From assembly GCF_036588685.1 (NCBI RefSeq), contig NC_086384.1, positions 50,299,973 through 50,363,972 on the forward strand: DNA of 64,000 bases, in the 5' to 3' direction. The position numbers and the translations under genes were made by a program. Below the pieces are notes generated by a model that was not told the DNA's origin, searched no databases, and worked only from the letters and a program-made list of their open reading frames with translations. The stretch's first letter is position 1. The number at the start of each line of letters is the position of its first letter. Below, in pieces: positions 44,969 through 57,290 of the stretch. This DNA comes from Mytilus trossulus (Eukaryota; Mollusca; Bivalvia; Mytilida; Mytilidae).

Positions 44969-46935
44969 AGTGCTTATATACAATTTAAGCAGAAAATATT
45001 CACTAAATGGTATTGACAGTCAAAAAGATTAATTTCGATATTTATAAGGTGACATCAACAAGATAACAGATTATTTTCTGTTCAAAGATGTCGAGATCAT
45101 ATTAACCAGGACAATGTAATTATCATAATTTTGAAAACCTCGAAAAAACTCACTATTGATGCAAGATATATTTTTTTGCTCTTATCTTATATACTTCGTC
45201 TTGAAAATTAGGTCTTTCTAATTAAGGTATCTCTATAAAAATACTTAGACCACAACCTATTCGAAAAGATATACTTTTATTTATAAATCTCTTAATTAAT
45301 TAGTTGTTAATATTTAAATTAAGGAAAAATGTATCAGATCATTTTACACGACAGACATGCTGTATTGTAAAATACAAAACGTATGCTTCTGTTTATATAT
45401 AGATTAAACATTTTAAAAGGACGTAACTACATTGATTACAATATAAGCTCAATAGAATAGGTGAAGTTAAACGCGTGTCTTTGTATTTATCCCATTTAAA
45501 TACTGCTTACATATATCCATATCTAACTTGTAAATCATTACTTTATATATCAGGTTATAAAATACTAACAACAGGTTAAAATGAATGCCACCATTTTTAT
45601 ACACGCATACATGGAATTCTTTCTATTTTAAGATCTTTTCTGTATTTAAAACATGTATCAACATAATCTCGCATTATATCTCAATTGTTTATAAAAAACA
45701 CCGACTTAGCTAATTACTACAGAACTACAATTAGATATTGAATAGAATTGTAATTTTCACTAATTATAGTCAGATAAGTCATACAAATCTAATCTTGAAT
45801 TTCATCCAAATTCTTTTTTAATTTTGGGAACTCGTTTTAGAAATTCAAATGTGACCTCACTGTGAACTTTGTGCGTAGCACTGGCTTTAGGTCAACACGG
45901 CTCTGTATTTTTGTCATGTATCCGTTTACTCTATTGTTTAAAATATGCTCAAACTGTATGTCAAAACAGTTATGGTAGACAGAAGTTTATCAGAAATGTA
46001 AGCTCCATGTTCCAATAGCTAACAGAAAAAAACTAAGTCGAACGACAAAGATCAACATAAACAGACTTTGGACGACTAGTAATTACTTAAATGTCATAAT
46101 AAGACCTCAATTAAACGTATATAAAGAAAACATATCATACATAGAATTCGCTAGGAAAAAGTCCGATATTACAGACATGATCAAATGTTAAATAATATTC
46201 AAACAATTAATTATATTGCCATAAATATGCTATAACAATAAGCAAAAACAAAAGGGTTGACATTGTTTTAATATGACAACGTATCTTTTTTTTAACTTTT
46301 ATAATTAATACAAGATCTATAACACCATTTGCAAATATAAATTAACATGCACACATCTTATTCGTTCATATACTTACTAACCTTTCTTCTATGGTTAGAT
46401 TCTATATCAATCACAGAATTTGAAGACTTAATATGTATTCCTTCATATAGTTTTTGCATCGAATATAAAAAACCCATATTTTTTTATCAAGTATTTTTGC
46501 ATGTGCTTCTCGAATGATGTATGATGGCATTATACACGACCTGTATGGGGAAGGATTAAGGTTGATTTTGAAAATAATGATATAATAATTCAGATGAAAT
46601 GATGTCGTCTGAAACTGGCATTTTAGTAACTACTAGTAATCCAATGATAATGTTGACACTGAAACCTCTATTTGAGTAGCACCTGATATTAACTAAAGTA
46701 TTTTCTAAAGGGGATCGTGTCATTCTTTGCTTAAGATTTTCGTGTTTTTGTTGTTACTTTTTGATTTCTCATGTCAGTATTGTTTACAGATTTAACAATA
46801 TTAATCAAGACAGACGTGGTTCATATTGAACTGCCAAAATACAAACGTTTTCTATCGGAGCAAAACAAAGGTTGGCAGATATAGTACAGGATCGGCTCAC
46901 CTATCAAAATCTCTCATAACATCATTCTCGATTTT
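44969..46935. other. TLR 3' flank relic, then no gene
   Basis: 44970-45660 resembles the flanks at 5250-6290 and 24360-24830 ('aaaatgaatgccaccatttt', 'tatacacgcata'). Beyond that nothing is recognised to 46935. Confidence 0.5.
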
Positions 46936-47110
46936 TGTGTTAGTTTTCTCGCTCGGTCTATAGTTTTCTATGTGGGCTTTGTGCTTTGTTATTTTAATTT
47001 GTTCCATTGGCATTTAACTTTAAATTCGTTTTCAAATTACATGACTTATGAGTTGAGGATCCCTTTGGTACAATTCGTTACATTTTGCTCCTCTTCTGTA
47101 AGATTCTACC
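46936..47110 (+). repeat. Decayed retroelement 3' region
   Basis: 'tatagttttctatgtgggct', 'atgagttgaggatccctttg' and 'gtacaattcgttacattttg' are a diverged copy of the region at 19560-19430 (reverse). The 62-codon frame starting at 46972 is a by-product of this repeat. Confidence 0.55.
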
Positions 47111-48635
47111 ATCACATTGCTAATTCTTCCATAGAGAATATAATAAAAGCTTGTGATTAAAAAAGTCTCTGGCAACCTGTTCTTAAACGAAACAAAAAAA
47201 ACCCGAAACTTCTTTTTTTTAGTGGAGATGCGTAATTAACAAATAAATTCAATTGTCCGTGTCTTTGATTACGTTATAGATTCTACTGATTAAATATCCT
47301 TTCACCAATTTTAATTTGTTACCACAATTGAATTAAAACCTTGATAAAAGCTTTCATTGATCAAACTTGTGGTTTGGAAGTTTGCTTTTTCCTTTAGAAG
47401 ACTTATTACGAACAAGATATACACCTTAGGCTTTATCGAGATGTTCGAAGCTATCGATACTTTTAATAGTTTTGTTTTGCAACTCTGTAGGTGGAACTTT
47501 GAAATTGTTTTATTTTGGAAAAAAGATAGAAATTGTTATTAATGGATTCAAAAGAAATAAAATTTAGATGTACAGCTATGAACATTTAAATGATTCTACA
47601 TTTGTTTTGTCCTAATATACTTGAAATTGCATAAAATTATGTTTTTTTTCAGACGTAACAATAAAAAGACTTTAACTTTATTCATTACTTATGGGCTGAT
47701 TGGTATTTTGGCCTAGGATGCATTGTTTATTATTAGATGTTTGACTTTAAACCACCTTTAAGTAATTGGAGTTTCTTAAAGATCTATACTTTGTGTTGGT
47801 GTTATTGTATTTGCACTGCTTTCAAAACTTGAGGTTCTAAGATAGACCTTATTTGTCAAATTGTTTCAAAGAATAGTCTCGATTCTTCTAGACTAATTTG
47901 CAATTCCAAACAATTTCAATTCAAATTTATGTTTATATGGTTTACTAAAAGCAAGAAAGTTGAAACACCAGGTCTACTTATCTCATACATTGGCTGCTCG
48001 AAGATGTTGATTCAGTTTGTAGTTGTAACATTTCTATTTGTAGGGCTTTCGAAATTGATGTACGAGGATTTAAATATTTTACAATAATTTGGTTTTATTT
48101 ATGATTAATTCGAAAACCAAAAGATTTCCCGTTTTCAATTCTAAATTTTATAAGATATTCATAGATATTCAATCAGTTGATAATCAATAAGCACATAAAA
48201 TAATTGGCATTCTACTGTAAGGTAACGCTACGAATTTGACTGTTCCTGTGGTATATTTCGTCCATCTTATACACTTTGTCTGAATAGTAACAATCAAAAC
48301 AGGCAATATCAGTGTCAACATAATGATTTTGGTTTTTATTATCACATATTTGTTCAGTGTCCTGTGTTCGTGTGGATGGAACAAATACCGAGTACAGCGC
48401 TCGTTATTTATTTCAAAATACTTAAGTTGAGTTCAGTGAAGGGGGCCTGAATAAACATGATATATTATGACAAAAGGTTGTTACACTGATTGGTCAAGTT
48501 TTCTCCATAACAATATTTTTTAGATTATTTTTAGTGTTATCTTCTATTCGATTACTTTTATATTTGAATTGGTTAAGTATTGATACCTTTTAGTAACTGG
48601 CTACATAATAATATCATGACGTATGATAGTCGGAT
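47111..48635. other. No gene recognised
   Basis: AT-rich; open frames at 47357-47542 and 48184-48384 show no family resemblance or conservation. Confidence 0.5.
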
Positions 48636-48744
48636 AGAATTGTTCGCTGCATTGAAGACCTGTTGGTGTTCTTCTGCTGCTGTCTGTTCCAAGGTCGTGT
48701 TGTTGTTGTTGTTGACACATTCCCCATTTCCATTCTTAATTTGT

Positions 48745-48745
<1 letters not shown>
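48636..48745 (+). repeat. LINE-like 3' end next to an (AT)n tract
   Basis: 'tgaagacctgttggtgttct', 'tctgctgctgtc' and 'gacacattccccatttccat' followed by 'tcttaattt' is the plus-strand form of the family at 16207 and 56604. Only about 110 bp of the 3' end remains. The element's end abuts the microsatellite at 48750, as expected if (AT)n grew from the insertion tail. Confidence 0.75.

Positions 48746-48749
<4 letters not shown>

Positions 48750-48826
<77 letters not shown>
48750..48826. repeat. (AT)n microsatellite
   Basis: 77 bases of uninterrupted AT dinucleotides; the source of a Tyr-Ile reading frame that is not a gene. Confidence 0.98.
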
Positions 48827-48830
<4 letters not shown>

Positions 48831-50014
48831 CGTTTCGTTATCTATAGTTATAATCGATTGTCTACCAAAAGTCACAATGTCGAACCAATTGAACTCGACA
48901 TAAGTTTTCGATTTTTTTTAAACCGTTAAAAATTAATTATTGCATATGGAAATATTGCTTAAGTTATTTTACGCAATCAGTTTCAGTCTAGTTATTGTTA
49001 AATTATGTCATAAAATAATGTGTTTTTAATTTGTTTCTCCGAAATTCTGAGAGTTTAAATGTTGTTTTCATCTGTGACATGATTTAACTCTCTATTTAAT
49101 GGCAATTCAAGCTGTGTTTTGTCCCTCTATGCTACCCCCCTCCCCCCCTTACATGCACGTATCGCAATACACCAATAATTGTGTAAACAAACAAATTCTG
49201 TGTAGTGATATTGATCATGTTTTTCTTCTTAACAAGTTCCTAAAAACAATTGAAAACAACGTGTTTGATAATTTCTAGCGTCCGCAACACTTTTCTAGAT
49301 TTACCTTCCTCAGAACGCTCAAAGGCAAACATTTAAAATTCGAAGATGTAAACGTTCAGAAACCGTTTAAGAGCTATATGTCAAAAATAACTAGATTCGT
49401 AATAATTTAAAATTTATAAACGGACAATTTTAGTGAACTTAACCATGTTAATCATTTGTGTTAATTTGAACCATATTATAAATTTGTAAAAACTATTGAG
49501 ATTTTAAAAGTATTCAAAGTATTAAATTTTCAAAGAACTTATTGTGTGATGAAAGGATTTTTTTCAACGAGGAGCTGCATCACAAGAATATTACGGGGTA
49601 ATTTACGGGAAAAGTAATCCCACTTCGTACCCCGAAAATTCAAACACATATGTAGGAATTTCGCAGCTTCGAAACGAGTTATCATACAAATCCAAGTTTA
49701 CGATATTGACTGAGAAGAAAATGTTACCCATCGAAACAATAACGAATATAGACCCAAATGTACACGCGTTATCGAATTGTATCTATGGTAAACTTTTGTG
49801 AAATACTTGGGTGTGGTTTTGTCCTCAGATTGTTTGAACGTACTTATCAAATGATTATTTGTGAAGGTTTTTTTTAATGTGTTTATTTGAAGTCACGTAT
49901 GAAGCAGGATCTAGATATTCTTCCAGAGCATCTGAGATAATCCCCGGGTTTTGGTGGGGCTTGTTCTGTTGTATATTTTATTTGGCTATTGGTTGTTTTG
50001 CAATGTCTTGGCAT
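48827..50014. other. No gene; one dispersed repeat at 49255-49400
   Basis: 49255-49400 carries 'gataatttctagcgtccgca' with 'gatttaccttcctcagaacg', a worn copy of the family at 8670. The remainder has nothing recognisable. Confidence 0.5.
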
Positions 50015-50170
50015 TAATAAAATTGAGAGAAAAAAATGGAGAATGTTCAAAGCGATAACATCCCGATCATAATGCAGAGAACAGCCGAAGGCCACCAATG
50101 AGTCTTCAATGTAGCAAAAATCCTCCAGCAGGCCCCTAAACGAATATGTATACTAGTTCAGTGATGATGG
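50015..50170 (-). repeat. LINE-like 3' end, diverged
   Basis: 'taataaaattgagagaaaaa', 'gccgaaggccaccaatgagt', 'cttcaatgtagcaaaaatcc' and 'tactagttcagtgatgatgg' in the family order. Confidence 0.7.
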
Positions 50171-51232
50171 TTGTTTTCCACTTAAACGTCTCAATATCCT
50201 CTTGGTGTTTCACCTGTCTTGTAAGTTGAAGTTATTTCATTATGTTTTTTCCTTTTATTATCTGTACTTCGTCCCTCTTTTATCATCGCTGAATCCCTTT
50301 ATTGGCGAACACCATCACTTGAAGAGTTACATATATGCATGTGCTTTTTCGACGTTATTGCTCTGATTTAGAGTGCCAAACATGTATATACCAACCTAAA
50401 GGGACATAACATCTTAATAATTGAAAAAGGAGAAAAATGTCTGCTATGTAGTTTTAATTGTTCTTATGGAGGAACTGAAGAAGCAAAGGTCGAAACGTCT
50501 TAAAAACTGGTTTAATATTAAATTAATGAAACGGACTTTGTTTATTAATTAAAAAATGTTGCATATAATTAAGCAATGTGTCGGATAATGTACATCTAAT
50601 TATGTTTTATACACGATTTTGTTCAGAATCAAAGTAATGCAAATCATTAGCAGGACAACATTATTGATTGTATGTTTTAACTCCCCGACTTCATTATCGT
50701 AAACACCCTTCAATTCACCGACGAAGAAGTCCCGCTTGCGCCAGAGAATAGCAATTATCAGACAAATGAAAAAAAATGCTTTAATATTTTGATGCATTTT
50801 ATATCGAGATCTATATACAAAACTGATTCATTTGCATGCAATACAACGGAACGGACTGTTGAATTCCTTCGATGAATACGATTTGCTTTAATTTTATTTT
50901 GTCTAGAAAAGGATATCTATAAAACTGAAATATAAATAAGAGAGAATGATAGATAGAGATATGTTTTTTTTTTATATTACATGTATTAAAATAGCTGAGA
51001 CAGGAATAATTTTACAATTCAACTTTTGGAAAAACAAATGAACTAATGTAGTTTCATTATACTGCAGCTATTTCATGTTCAATAAAACGACGGAGCTCTG
51101 ATAATTTGTATACCTTTATCAGCAACATATATTTAGCATATTCTCACTCATGTGGTATTGTCTAGTATATTGTAGGTACAAACAACTAAACAAACATCAG
51201 TTTGACAGATCAACAAATGCACAATGAATTAT
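50171..51232. other. 3' flank of cGAS-like copy B; no gene
   Basis: No coding region. 'gaggaactgaagaagcaaag' with 'gtcgaaacgtctt' near 50467-50505 looks like repeat-derived sequence. The 3' UTR of copy B should lie in the last few hundred bases; a minus-strand AATAAA occurs near 50895. Confidence 0.4.
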
Positions 51233-53161
51233 TCAATTGAAAGACAAAAGTCTCCATGCGGCAAAACTATGAGATTCATCCTCGGATAGTTCAAAAGATT
51301 GTAAAAAAGCTTGTCGTGCAGATTCTTTGTCGCCATGTAATTCTAAAGCAATCCCTAATAAAGTGTAGGCATCTCCTCTATTCCAATTTGGTATTAAATA
51401 ACTTTCTTCTTTTACAAGTTCTAAACCTTCTAAGGAATCCTGACAATGTCTAACATCATTGAGTTGATAATGACAAAGAAAACTAAGGAAATAAGCATAC
51501 GCTGTGGATGGAAAATAATAAGTTGTATTCCTTCTCTCCATTGAAAGTTCATCTGGGGTTAAAGTTGAGTCTACCGTTAAGTGTATAGAATCTACGAACA
51601 TCATTTTCAGCAGATGAGCAACACGTTTCTTGGCAAATGTTTGAAGTTTTAGTGATTGGTATTTAATATCTGATAGACTTATTCCAAGGAACAGTTTGTC
51701 GGGAGTACATTTCGATATAGAATGCTCAATGATGTGTAAAGCTTTTCTGTATTGCTTTGTTTTGTAAAACAATGAAGCTACCAAAAGCCATCCAGAAACA
51801 GCGTCATGATAGACATTCATTAGCAGAGTACTTAATTAAGATTTGTACTGTTTGTATTGATTGTTGATAGTTGCACCATCAAGTGGTAAACGCTGAGCTA
51901 GATTACTGCACCTATGTGATATGTAGTATGCATATAATTGCTTTAGTGAAACATGGTGACACCATATGTTGTGTAATAATCCTGTGTTGACTATATCTAA
52001 CTCAGAATAAGTTTCTAAGAAACCATTCGCAAAATGCAAAATGCTGGATTGCACCATTTTCTTAACGTCATTTATATATAATGTAGATGGTTCAATTGGA
52101 AAATTCCACATCGATACATCAAAGCTAGATATTTGATCTGAAAAGAAAATGCATCGCCAACCATAGCTGTGTAACGTGTTTAATTTTTTTAAAAGTACAT
52201 CACGAGCACGTCCCTCTATTTTGTTCTCGAACATGTTATTTTCTGGAATGAAGTAATGTAAACAAACAGAGTACTCGACACAATAAACCAACCTGCTGAA
52301 ACATCGCATAAAACAAGGTATAATATTATCAGGCGTCCATACAGAGAGTGGAAGTTCTTCAGATATCCAGAAAATAATTGTTTTAAGGAAATAAGAACAG
52401 AGTAAATCTTTACATTCATAGTAATTTGCTATAACATCTTTTAGAATGATCTTTAAGAGAGCATAGCACATTAACTGGGTGTGAGTAAATGTATTAATTA
52501 GAAGTTTTTCAGCCACAGAAAAAGATATTCGCCATTCTAGATCTTCTTTTGGTGATCCGTGAACTCCGATCGGTACAAAAAGTACTCCGTGTTTTATAAT
52601 CCTTTGTTTCACGTTATGACTCGGCCATGAGCTACTTGATCTTGTTATCCAATTTACAGCAGAAGATGTCCACGTTCTACAATGTAAAGTATACGCCATA
52701 TCCAAAACTCCTTTTCTGTCCATGAATTATGTTGCCTTTATTCGCTAACAATAATATATTTCCTTTCCATAATGCACTCGAAAAATAACTTATACCATTA
52801 TGTTCTTCACGGCATTCCAAATTATACTGACTTCTGCTATATTCTAGCCTTAATCGAGTATAACCAGGTTTTACATCGTCTGTATCCATGGACAGATAAG
52901 TTAAACTTGGATCAAAGTCGGGTTGTATATCCGCATTCACCTTAATAAATTTGTCTACTTGCATTATATCTAAATCACTTCCTCGCATTTCAAGTCCTTC
53001 TCCATAGCTTCCACTTGTTATACATGTAAATGACTTGCTACTTGAAAAATTATCTCTCACCGTGTTCATAAATCTGATTGTCTTAACATGTTCTTCTGTT
53101 CCTACGACTTTGTGACATAAAAAGCGATAAAGAGCTAGTGATATTTTTGGTGTTATAATAT
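51233..53161 (-). pseudogene. Mab-21/cGAS-like nucleotidyltransferase, broken copy B
   Basis: Paralogue of 37599-39544. From the acceptor at 53161: ALYRFLCHKVVGTEEHVKTI, then GSYGEGLEMRGSDLDIM with both catalytic Asp, then a 14-nt deletion after 'catggac' (plus strand about 52720) that shifts the frame. The rest reads VLDMAYTLHCRTW (third Asp), WRISFSVAEKLL, LCSYFLKTIIFW and the TPR-like tail (SGWLLVASLFYKTKQYRKAL, AYTLLGIALELHGDKESARQ) to TGA at 51233-51235. A second lesion is TAA at 51836-51838, where copy A has TGT. The deletion is bounded by 'GAC' on both sides, as for microhomology repair. Copy B keeps TAT where copy A has its only stop, so neither copy derives from the other's broken form. 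Confidence 0.88.
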
Positions 53162-53176
53162 CTGTTATTAAAAAAA
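53162..53176 (-). promoter_or_regulatory. Splice acceptor of cGAS-like copy B
   Basis: On the minus strand 'tttttttaataacag' precedes 'atattataacacca', at the same place as the acceptor of copy A. The frame also happens to read on into the intron, but that stretch is less conserved in copy A. Confidence 0.55.
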
Positions 53177-53569
53177 TGTTCAAGGTATATATCATCAAAA
53201 ATTGTATATTTATGATGCCTTCACTAATTTTGCTGACAGTATATTTGTTTTGAACATTAAACATAAATCAAACAAGATTTGAATATTCAGATGATGTGTT
53301 ATATTACACTTATTAGTAAAGAAAAGTTCAAAATAATTGAAATTGATCAGGGAAAAGCTCTGAAATACATATGAGGGCTTATAAATAGACAAGAATTAAT
53401 AAAAGACATGAATAAAACGGAATTTTTAGACAATTATTTATTCTTGCGTACAGTAAAAAACGTTTTTGATTCATGCTTTTCTCTTATTTTGATTTTACCA
53501 TTCTTTTTTTTTAAATTTCTATAAAAGTAGTTATGACCCTTTTATTTTTCATACTTAAATATAAAAAAG
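53177..53569. other. 5' flank of copy B, interrupted at about 53565
   Basis: It matches 39565-39985 upstream of copy A up to 'tttttcatactta'. The matching sequence continues at about 58865, so an insertion or composite of repeats of about 5.3 kb separates the two parts. Confidence 0.7.
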
Positions 53570-53905
53570 ATCATGTGGTATCATTGTCACTGAGACAACA
53601 GACCAAAATGACACAGAAATAAACCACTATACGTCACCGTACGGCCTTCAAAAATGTGCAAAGCCAATACCACATAGTCAGCTTTAAATGGCCCTGATAA
53701 GACAAAGTAAAACAATTCAAACGAGAAAACTAACGGCCTCATTTATATAAACAAAATTAACAAATGTTACGAAGTTTCTGTCAGTAACATTTCCAATGTC
53801 ATTGACTACATTTCAATGGTTCAGTGACTTTGTGAAAAAAAGTTAACCTGGGACAGTGGTATAACAGTATAATATAAAAACGAACTATAAAAATCAGTTG
53901 AAAAA
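53570..53905 (-). repeat. Mussel dispersed repeat, 'gattgccaatgagacaac' family
   Basis: 'atcatgtggtatcattgtca', 'acgtcaccgtacggccttca', 'acgagaaaactaacggcctc' and 'cctgggacagtggtataaca'; the order is as at 13290. It begins at the very point where the duplicated flank is interrupted. Confidence 0.75.
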
Positions 53906-54060
53906 GGCTTAACTCTCAGATGGACAAAAATAAAAGTGGACGTGGCTGGGTACTTATACATTCCGACACAAAAAGACACAATGAAAAGATCTGAGAGTAC
54001 TAACAGTTATCTAACAGCTACGCCAAAGCCGCTAACAACTCATAAAAAAATCATGCATCT

Positions 54061-54360
54061 AAGACTAAATAAAGACAACAGAAGTATACCGCTGTTCCAA
54101 ACTCGTAAATCTATGGACAAAAACCAAAATTGGGATAACAAACTAAAACTAAGGGAAACGCTTTACATATAAGAGGAAAACAAAGACACAAAATTAAAAT
54201 GTAACACACACACAAACGGGCTAAGCATTAAATAAAATCCAATGAGAATAACAAATATAACATCAAAACCAAATACATGAATTTGCGATAGAAAAGTACC
54301 GTGACACTTCTTATAGTAATGTGAATTCACCCTCAAATATAAGAGAAAACAAAACTTTCA
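54061..54360 (-). repeat. Mussel dispersed repeat, 'gtataccgctgttc' family
   Basis: 'gaagtataccgctgttccaa', 'taaatctatggacaaaaacc' and 'atacatgaatttgcgataga'; the order is as at 34741 and 40811. Confidence 0.75.
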
Positions 54361-54668
54361 ATCCATACACATCCAACATTCAATGGATTTAATGTAAAGA
54401 CAGTCAGAAAACAACATGACCTTGTGCAATGCCAAGTTACAGGTATCGACAGATTGTAGATCCATGAATATGAATATGTATATAACATACTGGTAATATT
54501 TAGTTAGCGTTTAATTTACTGATAACACAATCAATATTTATATCAATAAAAACAATATTCAATGATCTAATTACAGTGTTGAAAATGATGAATAGGTAAC
54601 CTTCTAGAATAAGTTAATTTAAAGGAGCGACAAGTTTGCATGGATCATTTCTAAATTTCCAGTCACGA

Positions 54669-55247
54669 TTAAGGTTCGTGTGGACCCTATGGCTAAAATG
54701 GCCGTATTTTCACCTCAAAATTCACTCTGAGTACAGGCAAACCTGTGCATCTGGAAAAGTTTTAAGGCATAGCATGCCCTAGATAAATAAAATGCAAATG
54801 CATTGTATGATTTAATTTTTTTTAACTTAACTGGATTTTGTCGTACATATACACTTTTTTGTCGTCTCTGCAGAAGATGATAACATTAATAAACAATTGA
54901 GTTTACCTTGATATGGTCCAATCAGGCACACAATTTAAATAACCAATTATTTTCAGGTATCTTTTGTCTATCTATTGTCTATGTCATTTAAAACAGCTCA
55001 CTGTAATTATTACATGTGGGGAAGTTCTCAAACCCGGTTTATTTTGGCACCTTCTGGAGGAATGAAAAAAAGTCCATGGCAAAATCATGGTAAGTTTTTA
55101 TTTTTCGTAAACATAAAACATGTTTAAAATTTATCTAGGGCATGCTATGCTTGACATTTTTTGTAGAGGCGCAGGTTTGTCTGTACTCAGAGTAAATTTT
55201 AAAGTGATAAGACAGACATTTTAGCCATAGGGTCCACATGAACCTAA
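54669..55247. mobile_element. Inverted-repeat (MITE-like) element, about 580 bp
   Basis: The left end 'ttaaggttcgtgtggaccct' is inverted at the right end ('agggtccacatgaacctaa'). The inverted arms continue through 'ctgagtacaggcaaacctg' against 'caggtttgtctgtactcag' and 'gcatagcatgccctaga' against 'tctagggcatgctatgc'. Arms are about 120 bp with a central unique part of about 340 bp. No transposase. A solo end is at 9555-9612. Confidence 0.85.
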
Positions 55248-56107
55248 ACAACTTTTCTGTAAAAATGAGGATGTGCTATCCTGTTTGAAACAAGTACAGA
55301 TACAACCAAACTTCAAAACCAGATCTTTATATCTATGGAAACATTTAGTAAAGGTTTTAAGTAATTTATGGTAACGATATCCCTGGTTTAATAATTTACC
55401 AGCAAAACATAGATTGCGTGCTTAAAATCAAAAACATCACAAGAGACATAACATTGAAACAGTATGACTAAAACTTGTTATTTGCATCAACTTAGACTGC
55501 AAGCATGTCCTCTTTTTATTCTAAATATTGAATCGTAAATAGATTTCATTAGTTTTCCTACCTAAGACTGACTCGTATGATAAAATTATTTGTTCGCAAC
55601 AATTGAAATTGACCATATTAGCACTTAATTGTGTAAATCTATATAGCCACATAGTAATTGAGTAATTCAGTAGTTTTCTAACTTCAGACTGACTCGTATG
55701 ACACAAATATTTGTCCAAAACAACCAAAATTGACCATATTAGCACTTTATTATGCAAATCTATTTATTCGCATAGTAAATGAGTTTTATTTACATGCAAT
55801 GATAGATTGTATGAAACAAATTAGCAATAGTGGAACAATATGACTAATAAAGTTTGTTCGCATCAATCTAGAGTGCCAGCCTGTGCCCTTTTTATTGAAA
55901 ATATTGAATCATAAACAATTTTCAGTAGTTTTCTGACCTATGACTAACTCGTCTAACGAAATTATTTGTCCGCAATAAAGATAAGAAATATTTGAATATG
56001 ATATTATAAATATATAAAAAAAAAAAAAAAAAAAGAATGAACGAAAAACGATAAGGTGCCAGCTTCTCCTCTTTTTATTAAAAATATGGAATTGTAATTA
56101 TATCAAA

Positions 56108-56305
56108 CTAGTTATAAACCAAACAAATACAACATGTACAAAGTTAAAGAGCATTGAGTATCCAAATTTAAAAAAAAAGTTGTGCCAAATACGGCTACGG
56201 TAATCTATGCCTGGGATAAGAAAATCCTTAGTATTTCGAAAAATTCAACGTTTTGTAAACAGGAAATTTATTAAAATGACCACTTAATTGAGATTCAGGT
56301 CAACA
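56108..56305 (-). repeat. Interior fragment of 'acgcgcgtttcgtc' repeat
   Basis: 'aaagttaaagagcattgagt', 'ccaaatacggctacggtaat', 'ctatgcctgggataagaaaa' and 'gtaaacaggaaatttatt'; the terminal 'acgcgcg' part is missing. Confidence 0.7.
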
Positions 56306-56603
56306 CCAAACCAAAGCTGACCATATTAGCACTTTATTATGTACATCTATATAGCTGCATAGTACAGGCGTTATATTTTTATGCTGGGATGGATTGTATC
56401 AAACAAATTATAGCAATACTTGATCAGTCTGACTAAAATATGTTGTTGGCATCTATTTAGAAAGTCAGCATGTGCTCGTTATACTCAAAATATTGACTCG
56501 TAATCAAATGTCAGTAGTTTTCTTACCTAAGACTGACTCGTATAAAAAAGATATTCTGCATCAACCAAAACTGACCACATTTTTTAAGCACTTTATTACG
56601 TAA

Positions 56604-57215
56604 TAAAATTGAGAATGGAAATGGGGAATGTGTCAAAGAGACAACAACCCGATCAAATAAAAAACAACAGCAGAAGGTCACCAACAGGTCTTCAACGTAG
56701 CGAGAAATTCCCGCACCCAGAGGCGTCCTTCAGCTGGCCCCTAAACAAATATATACTAGTTCAGTGATAATGGACGCCATACTAATATCCAAATGGTACA
56801 CAAGAAACTAATATAAAAATAATACAAGACTAACAAAGGCCAGAGGTTCCTGACTTGGGACAGGCGCAAAAATGCGGCGGGGTTAAACATGTTTGTGAGA
56901 TCTCAACTCTCCTCCTATACCTCTAACCAATGTAGAAAAATAAACGCATAACAATAAGCACATCAAAATTCAGTTCAAGAGAAGTCCGAGTCGGATGTCA
57001 GAAGATGTAACCAAAGAAAATACACAAAACTACAATAATACATAAATAACAACAGACTACTAGCAGTTAACTGACATGCCAGCTCCAGACTTCAATTAAA
57101 CTGACTGAAAGATTATGATTTCATCATATGAACATCAGGCACAATCCTTCCCGTTAGGGGTTTAGTATCATACCATCATAACATATATGAGAAGAACATA
57201 ACCCGTGCCATGCCA
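56604..57215 (-). mobile_element. LINE-like 3' end with 14-bp target-site duplication
   Basis: Flanked by 'actttattacgtaa' at 56590-56603 and again at 57216-57229. On the minus strand the element ends '...acattccccatttccattct' then 'caatttta', and its 5' end is cut at 57215. A 5' truncation, constant 3' end and long target duplication are the marks of target-primed reverse transcription. It is 612 bp and contains no coding region I recognise. The near-identical copy at 16207 shows recent activity. Confidence 0.8.
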
Positions 57216-57290
57216 ACTTTATTACGTAAATCTATATAGCCGCATAGTAAATGAGTTAGATATTTATGATAAGATAGATTGCATAATACA

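Larger units (their letters stand above)
55500..57290. repeat. Diverged tandem array with a 'gactgactcgtat' core
   Basis: 'aagactgactcgtatgat' (55565), 'cagactgactcgtatgac' (55688), 'tgactaactcgtctaacg' (55940) and 'aagactgactcgtataaa' (56528) recur, followed by 'gaccatattagcactt' and 'aaatctatatagccgcatag'. Spacing is irregular, roughly 120-600 bp, because other repeats are inserted: an 'acgcgcgtttcgtc' family interior at 56108-56305 and the LINE end at 56604-57215. A poly-A run sits at about 56015-56034. Confidence 0.7.

Noticed and set aside
48573-48875. 100-codon minus-strand frame rich in Tyr-Ile
   Set aside because: Made by the (AT)n microsatellite joined to a LINE 3' end.
53162-53264. 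N-terminal extension of cGAS-like copy B reading through (MFNVQNKYTVSK...)
   Set aside because: It starts at a TTG and crosses a good splice acceptor shared with copy A; copy A has stops in the same stretch.
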